Source of the DNA: Erysipelotrichaceae bacterium | Lineage (GTDB): Bacteria; Bacillota_I; Bacilli_A; Erysipelotrichales; Erysipelotrichaceae | DNA length: 7,953 nucleotides | Reading direction: 5' to 3' | Assembly (NCBI GenBank): GCA_021442745.1 | Contig: JABUSI010000158.1 | Span: forward strand, 1 to 7,953 | Part shown: piece by piece, positions 1 through 6,967 of the stretch | How positions within the stretch are numbered: the first letter of the stretch is position 1 | Layout of the letters: every line of letters starts with the position of its first letter | The notes under the pieces: generated by a model | The model's input: the letters and a program-made list of their open reading frames with translations, nothing else | The model's database searches: none | Told to the model about the DNA's origin: nothing | Program-made: the position numbers and the translations under genes

Positions 1-1637
1 ATGGATTGCGGTCTCTTGCCGTCCTGGTCGTTGTTATCTTCCCAGGTCTTCTTACCTTCGATCTTGGTCTTTTCTGAAATCGTCTTGTTGTCAAACTTCG
101 CACCCTGAACTTCTTTGCCATTCAATTCATAGGTTACGCTTTCCACTTTGTAAGAAGTGATTTTTACGGTTCCTACCGTCTTTTCTTCTTTAACTACCAC
201 TACTTTTGCGGTATATACGGACTTATCCAATGTAAAACTACCGGTAGTGGTTGAAGCCTTACCGATTTCTGTAATGGTATATTCGTATGTACCTTCCTTG
301 TTGTAAGTAATGTTACTGAACTCTATGTGTGCGCCATCGTTTGTAACCGTCTGCGGCTTGATAAATGCGACACCCTCCGGACCTTTTACCTGTTCCAGTT
401 TGAATTCAAACACTTGTTGTCCCGTAGGCTTCAGACCGTCAACCGTCTTTTCAGCTTCCAGTTTTGTTCCTGTCGGACGGATAATCTTTCCGTGATATGG
501 CCACATATGGCTTTCTGTATTCGGGCAGTTGTAGGTTTTACAAATCGTGCTGCCGTTCTTATCGCCGCCTAAACAATCCACTACCGCATTCGGCGCAACC
601 AAGTGACCGTTGGAGTTCCGGACACCATTCTTCCGTTCAAAGGAAGTTGCGTTCGGGAACAACAAAACAATACCGCTGTCTGCGCCGTATTCAATATTAG
701 CTCCTTCCGGAAGAACGTTATTCCAGTCAGAATATCCGTTCAGATTCACGTTCGGCAGATTCACTTTACCGGATTCTTCACAGATAATAACTGCATCACC
801 GGTTTCCCCTACTACGTTGATAGTCAGTAAATGATCCATCAAACCAGGCAAAAAGTTGTAGGCATATCCGCTGTCTACATCAATCTGATAGAATCCGGCA
901 TTTTCTACAGGATAAATCTTATAATGTTCGCCTACCGGTTTATCAAAATCCACGTCAATAACATCAGGATTCTTGGAAATTGCTTCCAGTTCATCTTCGA
1001 TTTGCGCAAATGCTGCATCAAAATCGATATATCTGTCATCCTTACTGGTATATCTAGGATATGCATCCCATACTTTTACGTTCATGTTATCGGCATTGAT
1101 TTCTCCGACATAAACTTCCATCGGCGTCATACCGTTGTTAAATGAGAAATCAACTAAACCTTCAAAATATGTCGGTGTTGTATGAGTATACCCCGGTGTT
1201 CCCATACTCTTTGAGAAATTGGAAACGCCTCTGACAGCTGCCGGCCCGATACAGTGACCGGACGTTGCATCGCCATTCACAAACAGGTTGAAATTATTCA
1301 GAATGTAATATAACGAATAATCTCCTCCATAATCTTCCAAAGTTTTTGTGCTATACGGGTTAATTGGATCTCCTGCCGTGTTTCTTGATACAGGTTCTTC
1401 ATCCTCTGTAATCACAGGTTCTTCCATTTCAGCCTTGTAGCAATCTTCCGTGTGCTGATGTTCTTCAATCGTACATACCAATGTACCGTTTTCATAACAG
1501 GAATCTTCATGTGCATGTTCCTGTTCGGTACATACCAACGGTTTTTCGGTTTCATAAGAAACCGGACCGATCGTACTGGTTGGCATGGAATTAAAGAGCA
1601 AGCATAAAGTCGTAATAAAACTAACTAACTTCTGCAT
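1..1637 (-). CDS. Surface protein: Cys/His box, choice-of-anchor-A-like domain, FctA-like domain, Cna-B start (3' end outside window)
   Basis: This frame stays open for 545 codons from ATG at 1637 to the left edge, so the C-terminus and anchor are unseen. The start is set by AGAGGGGG 8 bases upstream and by alignment with the middle gene (MQKLVSFITTLCLL versus MQRLISFLTTLCLL). Residues 1-24 look like a Sec signal peptide. Residues 36-66 hold two C-x4-H-x-H-x3-C boxes. About 105-372 resembles the choice-of-anchor A domain found in Gram-positive adhesins: an early FNLFVNGDATSG segment, then LLFPNATSF and GHLVAPNAVV, matching that family's typical 'NFPdA' and 'G.vLAPnA' signatures. About 392-487 resembles the FctA/Spy0128 pilin isopeptide domain (EAEKTVDG, YEYTITE). 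Residues 524-545 begin a Cna-B domain (GKKTWEDNND). Inferred role: extracellular adhesin or pilus-like protein. Domain calls are from pattern memory, not a profile search. Confidence 0.85.
   Translation of the reverse strand, partial: MQKLVSFITTLCLLFNSMPTSTIGPVSYETEKPLVCTEQEHAHEDSCYENGTLVCTIEEHQHTEDCYKAEMEEPVITEDEEPVSRNTAGDPINPYSTKTLEDYGGDYSLYYILNNFNLFVNGDATSGHCIGPAAVRGVSNFSKSMGTPGYTHTTPTYFEGLVDFSFNNGMTPMEVYVGEINADNMNVKVWDAYPRYTSKDDRYIDFDAAFAQIEDELEAISKNPDVIDVDFDKPVGEHYKIYPVENAGFYQIDVDSGYAYNFLPGLMDHLLTINVVGETGDAVIICEESGKVNLPNVNLNGYSDWNNVLPEGANIEYGADSGIVLLFPNATSFERKNGVRNSNGHLVAPNAVVDCLGGDKNGSTICKTYNCPNTESHMWPYHGKIIRPTGTKLEAEKTVDGLKPTGQQVFEFKLEQVKGPEGVAFIKPQTVTNDGAHIEFSNITYNKEGTYEYTITEIGKASTTTGSFTLDKSVYTAKVVVVKEEKTVGTVKITSYKVESVTYELNGKEVQGAKFDNKTISEKTKIEGKKTWEDNNDQDGKRPQS
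1440..1532 (-). repeat. Tandem Cys/His box in the left gene
   Basis: Encodes two C-x4-H-x-H-x3-C units (C36, H41, H43, C47 and C55, H60, H62, C66), 19 residues apart, right after the signal peptide. The spacing could suit a metal site or disulphides. I recall similar boxes at the N-termini of large gut Firmicute surface proteins but know of no assigned function. Confidence 0.8.
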
Positions 1638-1645
1638 ACCGGTAA

Positions 1646-1653
1646 CCCCCTCT
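1646..1653 (-). promoter_or_regulatory. Ribosome binding site for the left gene
   Basis: Minus-strand AGAGGGGG lies 8 bases before ATG 1637. The same G-run and spacing occur before the middle gene, which supports both start choices. Confidence 0.85.
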
Positions 1654-1680
1654 ATTGCTGTAAATCGTATCTTTACGAAA

Positions 1681-1719
1681 GTCTCATTTTATACAATTTC
1701 GTACAATTTCGTAATTGTA
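1681..1719 (-). promoter_or_regulatory. Putative promoter and operator region of the left gene
   Basis: Minus-strand TATAAA (1693-1688) is a good -10 candidate, followed after one base by TGAGAC (1686-1681). Just upstream are two tandem copies of TACAATTTCG (plus-strand sense, 1692-1701 and 1702-1711), and TACAATT/AATTGTA forms a 7-bp inverted repeat with a 4-base spacer (1702-1719). No consensus -35 is seen at the usual spacing, which would fit activator dependence. The predicted leader is about 44 bases. An alternative upstream pair, TTGAAA and TTTAAA 18 bases apart, is also possible. Confidence 0.4.
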
Positions 1720-1976
1720 GTGTACAACAGTCAATTTTGTTTTAAAAGCATTTTAACTGACTTTTTTCAAGTTTTTTTCACATTTCTCTTTCCGGTAACT
1801 AAATATACCCCATGTGTTGATTATTGCTGTTTTTGAGACTGTTTTTGGTGCTTTTAGTTGGATATCAAACCATTTTTTGCCATTATTGAGACCTTAAATA
1901 CAATACGCACATTTCCCGTTTCCTTACCGAAAACCAGTCATGTAACCCACTCAAACCAAATCGGAAAAAAGTCTCA
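1681..1976. repeat. Four copies of GTCTCA/TGAGAC upstream of the left gene
   Basis: Exact copies: GTCTCA at 1681-1686 and 1971-1976, TGAGAC at 1834-1839 and 1887-1892. Orientation is mixed. Minus-strand copies are preceded by A (ATGAGAC) and plus-strand copies by T (TTGAGAC), each in AT-rich surroundings. Function unknown; possible regulator site. Confidence 0.6.
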
Positions 1977-2015
1977 TTTATTCACATTTTTCAATATTTT
2001 CTTTTAGGTTACACC

Positions 2016-2046
2016 AAAAAAGCACAGGATTTTTTTATCCTGTGCT
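2016..2046 (-). terminator. Rho-independent terminator of the middle gene
   Basis: On the minus strand AGCACAGGAT pairs perfectly with ATCCTGTGCT (10-bp stem, 2037-2046 with 2021-2030) around a six-A loop, followed by five further U residues (2020-2016). The stem starts 12 bases after the stop codon. The opposite strand has no U-tract, so it is one-directional. It should separate the middle gene from the left gene, which then needs its own promoter. Confidence 0.92.
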
Positions 2047-2058
2047 CAGTAAATCAGT

Positions 2059-5000
2059 TTATTTGTTCGCAAATGACTTCTTTCTTAGTTCCATCAGAGA
2101 AATCAGGCCAATGCATGCGGCAAGCATCACAAATATCCATTGTGCGGAACTTGTAACATCTGCAGTATCTACATTCGGATCGTAATCATTTGTGACAGTA
2201 ACTTCCGGAACAATCTCCATCGTTACTTCCGGTGACGGATTGTCAATGGTTACCGTTAGTTTTCCGTTTGACTTCACAATCTTACCATCTGAAGTTACTT
2301 CGGCAACATAGTATGTCTTTGGCGTACCCATATCTCCCAGGGCAACCGTTAATTCGATTGTCTCTCTGGACTTTCCGTTCATCACAATCGGAACAATTGA
2401 CGTATATGGTTGCTTCATAGCTTCATCTTCAAACAACTGCACATAGAAAATCTTGTTGGTTTTCTTTTCCTTATGGCTTTCCATGTAAATCTTGGTAATC
2501 TTCAGGGAACCTTCGTAATAATGCTGAACGAAACGATAGTTTTCAATTACGAATCCGTTAATTTCCGTGTCGTAATCTTCCAATTCTTTTTCACCAACCG
2601 TGTATTTGATTTCCTTACCGTCTTTGTACTTCGGAAGATCTTTCCAGGTATATGTCCATACATCCAGGGTATATGTGAATCCCGGAACTTCCTTTGTACC
2701 TGTAAAGTTATCCTTTGTCAGATGTACGGTATCTATTAAGGAACCGTCAGCATACAGATAAACCTCAATTTCTTCCGGTCTTATATGTTCGATATCGTTT
2801 TCATCGTCCCATAATTTTGTAACCGTAATGTCACGCAATTCCGGTTCATGAGTATTGATAATTTCGGTACCGTTATATGTGGTTTCATAGTATTCAACCT
2901 TTACTTCATCAAACGTATACTTGATTTCCTGACCGTTTTCATGTGTCGGCAGATTTTCAAATGACCATTTCCATTCATGATCTTTGTCCGTAGTCGTTGT
3001 CATACATGGTCTCGTTTCACCGTTCTTATACAGATTAACCGTAATGGACTCCGGTCTCTTACCGTCCTGGTTGTCGTTATCGTTCCATGACTTGAAACCT
3101 TCCAGACGGGTAAACGTCGGTGTATTCACCAGATTCATACCCTTTGCTTCTGCCTGATAACCCGGTACGTCAGCTTCCTTCACCGTGTATTCAATCTCTT
3201 TACCGTCTTCATACTTCGGAAGACCGGTAAACGTCCATTTCCAATCCGGTCCGTAGACTTTCTGGGAAGTGTACTCTGTTCCGTTTTTCAACAAGGTTAC
3301 CGTAATATATTGCGGTCTGTTACCGAATTCATCACCGTTGTCATTCCATGTCTTTTTGCCGGAAACACTAATCTTTTTATGATTGTTTTCCACTACCATG
3401 CTACCGCCGTTTTTCACAAATACTTTCGGTGTTGTTCCTTCTTTCGGATTGAATACGAACGGAATCGGTGTTTCATCCAGTTCAAAGTTATCCGGTGCTG
3501 CCGTTTCTACCAACAGATAGGTGTCGGCATCTTTCAATGTTAATACGACATGATCGATCGTTGCCCAGCCGTTTTCATTTGTGGTAAATTCCAGTGCACA
3601 GTAATATTTCTTATCCTTGTAGGTAATGGAGTCTTTCTTATTTACCGCGTTTTCCTTTGATGTGTACAGCTTAAATGATGCACCCTTCAACGGTTCGCCG
3701 GTATCTTTGTTTGTTTTGAACAAGGTAAAGCTGCCGTGATCGCCATATGCAGAAGCATCGGAAACGGTAATATCAACCTTTTGTTCATCAACAACCGTAA
3801 TGGTTTCATAACCTTCCAGTTCAATCTTGTTATCTACCTGAACGCCTTTACCGGAATCGATTACTTTTTCTTCATAAACAATCTTAATATAGGTTTCATC
3901 CGGAACATCAAACACGATAACTTTTCCGCCGTCTTTGATAGTGTAGCAGTTCTTCAATTCGGTTTGTTCACCGTTCTTGATTGCGTATACGTGAATGGTT
4001 TCCGGTTTCAGTGACAAGTTGTCACTCAATACGGTATCTACCAGATGTAACGTGTTATTGCTTGTTGTATATGCCGTTTCGGATTCATTGAACCGAACCG
4101 TATATACAAGAATATCACCGTCTTTTAATTTAGAATCTTTTGAAAGAATACCGGTAGGATAAGCCGTTGTGTAAACATCAAAGTCTTCTGCACCATTGGT
4201 AATAATCTTTGCTTCGTTATCGAACAACACATAAGATGTTCTGGATGCCATAACATCTTCGTATTCACTGTCTTTGATACGCAATTTATAGGTAGCCTTA
4301 TAGATACGATCTGTACGCAATACGTTATTCAGTTTTGTCTTGTTCTTGTTTTGCATCAAACTGAAATCCACACTGATCCTGCCGTTTTCCACAACAATGC
4401 TGTTACCGTCAACTGCAGTATACGTATCTTCCAGTTTCTTTCCGTCTTTTGACCATCTTTCAATTTTGAAAGAGCCTGCAACATATTCGAGCCGTTTATC
4501 AAACGTATCTTCAAAGGATGCGCTTCCATATGCGCCTTCCCCTTGAACGTTCTTGATTTCGGTATCCAGACCGGCATTGAACGTAACTTCATACTGCATT
4601 TCATGCGTATCCAGATCCATCTTCAGCAAGCCTTTGTCAATTTTTGTTACGCTTTCTTCCTTATACAAATAAGATGCATTCTTGGAAGATTCTTTACCGT
4701 ATTCACCATACTTGATGTAAATCAGGTTCTGAATGATTTCTCCCGCTTCCAGATAGTGTTCCAGTTCAACCTTAGTCTTATCAAGAACGGCTCTTGGCAC
4801 GGAATAACGGATTACAACTTCCGTTGCTTCCGCAAACGGCCATACGGAACTCTTCAACGCATTACCGAAATAAATATAGAACTCGGTATTCGTTGAAAGA
4901 TAAATATGGAAATCCTTGAATTCTTCTCCGTTTACAAGAATTGTAAAATCTTCTTCCTTTAATCCTTGATGGAACAGTGCACTCTGAGAATATGTGCGTA

Positions 5001-6861
5001 AGTAATCCACAAAGTACACAACACCTTTTTCATTCATTCCGGCAGGAACGTGTGCCGTAATTTCATATGTCAGATAACCCGGCTTTTCGGTTCCGTTGTC
5101 CAGCATTGTTTTGGAAATGCTGACTCCGGTTCCGGATCCGGCAACCTTGACATTTCCGGTTACTTTCCATTCCTTACCGTTTTCCCAGAGTACCTTAGCG
5201 GTATTGGAATAAGTAATATCACTGATTCCCGGCTTTTCCGTCATTTCCGTATACAAGTAGATATGACCTTCCACAACGTCAGCAGGGACGGCAATGTTAC
5301 TTAAATCTCCAACCCAGGCTTCCGCACTTGTTTCATCTTTGAAAGTCCATACCACTTTGATCGGATCTTTCCATTCATACGGATTTGCCAATGTCTGTCT
5401 GTCATCCAGTACATCGATAACGGTTACTTTTGAACTGTCAATTCCGCGTAAGTTCAGTTTAATATCCCATAAGATATAGTCCTTACCATCAACCTTTTGT
5501 ACCTTACCGCTCTTTTGCAGAAATTCCTGTGTTGTGGTGAATTTGGAACTGTCTTTTACTGTGTCTACGTTATTACCGCCGGCTTCTGCCGTATTTGTAA
5601 ACGTACGGTTCAGTTTCTGATTCGAATACAACAACTCATCCTGTACTTTTGCATCATAGGTAATGACAACCGTTTCTCCGTCTTCCATAGTGCCCAGATC
5701 AACAGTAAAGATATTGTTATTTACCGTTGCTGATGCAGGTTGTCCGTTCACCATCAGGCTCTCTTCTACAAGACGCATATATTTATCCAAAGTATCTTTT
5801 ACCTTTACGTTTTCCACTTTACCTGTGGCTGTAACTTTAATCATATACTTTGCCGTATGTGTGTTCTTGTCAAAGGATTCATCAATGTACGTTTTTACGA
5901 TATTCAGCACGGATTTGGATTCCACTTCCACATCAACAATTACACCTGCGCCGATATCGATTTTGCGGTCTTCGGTCGATTCGGTTCTGGTGAATCGACC
6001 TTCCATTTCGCATGTCAGTTCACTTTCCAGTGAAAGATCCGGCCAAGGGACCATATTGCCATCTTTGTCTTCCTTCTGTTCAAACTTGATGGTCATGACA
6101 CCTGTTCCCTTATCTACATGCAAATGAGCAACAATGTCTTCGCTGCCTTTAAACGCAATGGCACGGTCAACATCCGTATTGAATTCCATACCTTTCGGCA
6201 AGGTATACGTAACGGTATCAGCCCATTGTGCACCGTTTGCGGTTTCTTCAAAGTAAAACTCAAACTTGTACACGTCGTTCGTGTTTACCTTTGCCGAACC
6301 ATCCAACGGAATCAGGTTTCCCTTGCTGTCATACAGTTTGAAAGAACCGACGCAGTCACTCAAATCCGTAACAACATAATAGTTTCTTTCAATCTCATCT
6401 GACGTTACGATTTCTTCCGAAGCCTCAGCTGTCATTTCAGAAAGTTCTTCCGGAACTTCTTCGACGATACTTTCGTTAGTAATTTCTTCCGAAATCACAG
6501 GTTCCTCTTCATGGATTTCTTCCATGGCTTCCTGAAGAATCTCTTCCGTTACTTCTTCGTAAGTATCCTCCTGAACTTCATCTGTTACATCTTCAGTTAC
6601 CTCGTTCGTTTTTTCTTCTGAAAGTTGTTCGGTTACTTTCTCAACAATCGTTTCCTGTGCATAACACGAAGAGCTGTGTGTATGTTCGTTAACCTCACAT
6701 ACAAGATTGCCTTCTTCATTACACGAATCGGTATGAACGTGCTCTGCCTGGTTACAGATCAGAATCCGTTCATCCGGACTTACTTTGACCGGTATACGGT
6801 CAGAAGGAACCGTATTGACCAGTAAACACAGAGTAGTCAAAAAACTAATCAGTCTCTGCAT
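2059..6861 (-). CDS. Large Cna-B-domain surface adhesin-like protein, complete, 1600 aa
   Basis: This is a complete gene. An in-frame ATG at 6885 exists, but the start at 6861 is preferred: it has GGGGG 8 bases upstream and aligns with the neighbour's MQ start. Order: signal peptide about 1-24; two C-x4-H-x-H-x3-C boxes at 36-66; Glu/Thr-rich acidic stalk about 67-158; N-terminal adhesin-like beta domains about 160-320 (YTLPKGMEF); several DUF11/collagen-binding-like modules about 320-1035 (for example DYILWDIKLN and VIDVLDDRQ); a SpaA-like domain about 1042-1159 (GSFTLFKTNKDTGEPLKGA); three Cna-B domains about 1163-1247, 1249-1338 and 1342-1443; a membrane-proximal domain about 1449-1561; a hydrophobic segment about 1575-1590 and tail RKKSFANK. 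Each Cna-B keeps the Lys two residues before Trp, the YTV/F-x-E glutamate and the late Asn expected for an intramolecular isopeptide bond. No LPXTG is present. Inferred role: wall- or membrane-anchored adhesin; the ligand is unknown. Confidence 0.93.
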   Translation of the reverse strand: MQRLISFLTTLCLLVNTVPSDRIPVKVSPDERILICNQAEHVHTDSCNEEGNLVCEVNEHTHSSSCYAQETIVEKVTEQLSEEKTNEVTEDVTDEVQEDTYEEVTEEILQEAMEEIHEEEPVISEEITNESIVEEVPEELSEMTAEASEEIVTSDEIERNYYVVTDLSDCVGSFKLYDSKGNLIPLDGSAKVNTNDVYKFEFYFEETANGAQWADTVTYTLPKGMEFNTDVDRAIAFKGSEDIVAHLHVDKGTGVMTIKFEQKEDKDGNMVPWPDLSLESELTCEMEGRFTRTESTEDRKIDIGAGVIVDVEVESKSVLNIVKTYIDESFDKNTHTAKYMIKVTATGKVENVKVKDTLDKYMRLVEESLMVNGQPASATVNNNIFTVDLGTMEDGETVVITYDAKVQDELLYSNQKLNRTFTNTAEAGGNNVDTVKDSSKFTTTQEFLQKSGKVQKVDGKDYILWDIKLNLRGIDSSKVTVIDVLDDRQTLANPYEWKDPIKVVWTFKDETSAEAWVGDLSNIAVPADVVEGHIYLYTEMTEKPGISDITYSNTAKVLWENGKEWKVTGNVKVAGSGTGVSISKTMLDNGTEKPGYLTYEITAHVPAGMNEKGVVYFVDYLRTYSQSALFHQGLKEEDFTILVNGEEFKDFHIYLSTNTEFYIYFGNALKSSVWPFAEATEVVIRYSVPRAVLDKTKVELEHYLEAGEIIQNLIYIKYGEYGKESSKNASYLYKEESVTKIDKGLLKMDLDTHEMQYEVTFNAGLDTEIKNVQGEGAYGSASFEDTFDKRLEYVAGSFKIERWSKDGKKLEDTYTAVDGNSIVVENGRISVDFSLMQNKNKTKLNNVLRTDRIYKATYKLRIKDSEYEDVMASRTSYVLFDNEAKIITNGAEDFDVYTTAYPTGILSKDSKLKDGDILVYTVRFNESETAYTTSNNTLHLVDTVLSDNLSLKPETIHVYAIKNGEQTELKNCYTIKDGGKVIVFDVPDETYIKIVYEEKVIDSGKGVQVDNKIELEGYETITVVDEQKVDITVSDASAYGDHGSFTLFKTNKDTGEPLKGASFKLYTSKENAVNKKDSITYKDKKYYCALEFTTNENGWATIDHVVLTLKDADTYLLVETAAPDNFELDETPIPFVFNPKEGTTPKVFVKNGGSMVVENNHKKISVSGKKTWNDNGDEFGNRPQYITVTLLKNGTEYTSQKVYGPDWKWTFTGLPKYEDGKEIEYTVKEADVPGYQAEAKGMNLVNTPTFTRLEGFKSWNDNDNQDGKRPESITVNLYKNGETRPCMTTTTDKDHEWKWSFENLPTHENGQEIKYTFDEVKVEYYETTYNGTEIINTHEPELRDITVTKLWDDENDIEHIRPEEIEVYLYADGSLIDTVHLTKDNFTGTKEVPGFTYTLDVWTYTWKDLPKYKDGKEIKYTVGEKELEDYDTEINGFVIENYRFVQHYYEGSLKITKIYMESHKEKKTNKIFYVQLFEDEAMKQPYTSIVPIVMNGKSRETIELTVALGDMGTPKTYYVAEVTSDGKIVKSNGKLTVTIDNPSPEVTMEIVPEVTVTNDYDPNVDTADVTSSAQWIFVMLAACIGLISLMELRKKSFANK
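2179..2517 (-). other. Membrane-proximal domain shared by the middle and right genes
   Basis: About 113 residues starting SLKITK, with YYVAEV late and VTVTND near the end; the matching copy in the right gene is at 7156-7494. It resembles an isopeptide-type beta domain (K1454 or K1457, E1521 and N1558 as candidate triad), but I cannot assign a named family. Confidence 0.55.
2533..3375 (-). repeat. Three tandem Cna-B modules in the middle gene
   Basis: Modules at about 3121-3375, 2848-3117 and 2533-2838 encode 85-100-residue beta domains opening with GKKTWND, GFKSWND and VTKLWDD and centred on W-x-F/W-x-x-LP-x-x-x-x-G-x-E-I-x-YT. The third is longer, with an insertion around NFTGTKEVPGF that the right gene's last Cna-B module also has. 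The left gene's module at 1-68 belongs to the same family. Confidence 0.85.
6664..6756 (-). repeat. Tandem Cys/His box in the middle gene
   Basis: Encodes two C-x4-H-x-H-x3-C units at exactly the same residue numbers as in the left gene (36, 41, 43, 47 and 55, 60, 62, 66), although the intervening residues differ (CNQAEHVHTDSC, CEVNEHTHSSSC). It is followed by the acidic stalk. Confidence 0.8.
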
Positions 6862-6869
6862 AATCTTTA

Positions 6870-6874
6870 CCCCC
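6870..6874 (-). promoter_or_regulatory. Ribosome binding site deciding the start of the middle gene
   Basis: GGGGG on the minus strand lies 8 bases before ATG 6861, giving MQRLISF. The upstream in-frame ATGs at 6885 and 6876 have no comparable site; the 6876 ATG directly abuts the G-run itself. The resulting N-terminus places the Cys and His residues at the same numbers as in the left gene. Confidence 0.8.
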
Positions 6875-6892
6875 ATTCGATACATTTACCCT

Positions 6893-6923
6893 AATAAAAA
6901 GGGCAGACTTCTTTCGTCTACCC
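6893..6923 (-). terminator. Terminator-like hairpin between right and middle genes; possible leader attenuator
   Basis: Minus-strand GGGTAGAC pairs with GTCTGCCC (8 bp, one U-G wobble) around loop GAAAGAA, followed by TTTTTATT. It lies 110 bases past the right gene's stop and ends about 40 bases before the start codon of the middle gene. It may be the 3' end of the right gene, but there is little room for a promoter after it, so transcripts of the middle gene probably cross it. An upstream AGGGCA (6936-6941) could pair with UGCCCU in the 3' arm (6900-6905) and disrupt the stem. Terminator shape is seen; attenuation is inference. Confidence 0.75.
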
Positions 6924-6953
6924 TATATTACGCTTTGCCCTATCTCACCTGTA

Positions 6954-6967
6954 GTCTCATAAATATA
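6954..6967 (-). promoter_or_regulatory. Putative -10 region of the middle gene
   Basis: Minus-strand TGTATATT contains -10-like TATATT (6967-6962), followed after two bases by TGAGAC (6959-6954). The left gene shows the matching TGTATAAA plus TGAGAC arrangement. No -35 consensus is seen. If transcription starts near 6955, the hairpin at 6893-6923 lies in the leader of the middle gene. Confidence 0.33.

Larger units (their letters stand above)
1638..2058. other. 421-base intergenic region without a supported gene
   Basis: It holds, from right to left, the middle gene's terminator, an AT-rich stretch with four GTCTCA/TGAGAC motifs, the tandem TACAATTTCG repeat, a candidate -10 and the left gene's ribosome binding site. 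A plus-strand frame at 1585-1836 overlaps the signal-peptide coding region of the left gene antisense and shows no recognisable protein features. Nothing recognisable as a structured RNA was found in 1740-1970. Confidence 0.7.

Noticed and set aside
1575..1637. Lipoprotein signal in the left gene because of Cys in TTLCLL
   Set aside because: The residues before Cys (T-T-L) do not make a lipobox and the Cys lies inside the hydrophobic core.
1652..1830. Repeated TATTGCTGT in the left intergenic region
   Set aside because: Only two copies of a short word with different flanks; chance is sufficient.
1585..1836. Plus-strand 83-residue frame across the left gene's start
   Set aside because: It runs antisense through the signal-peptide coding region, has no recognisable ribosome binding site or domain, and looks like an AT-rich chance frame.
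2533..3375. CRISPR-like or other DNA-level repeat array
   Set aside because: The repeats are coding Cna-B modules with diverged DNA and no regular spacers.
5663..6127. Plus-strand 154-residue frame antisense to the middle gene
   Set aside because: It is a low-complexity shadow of the real coding frame, rich in Ser/Thr, with no coherent protein features.
2059..6861. Major pilus backbone subunit
   Set aside because: No YPKN-type pilin motif, no LPXTG and no neighbouring sortase are visible, and 1600 residues is far longer than typical backbone pilins.
6862..6885. Start of the middle gene at the first in-frame ATG (6885), adding MYRMGVKI
   Set aside because: The G-run with proper spacing points to ATG 6861, and homology with the left gene begins exactly at that Met.
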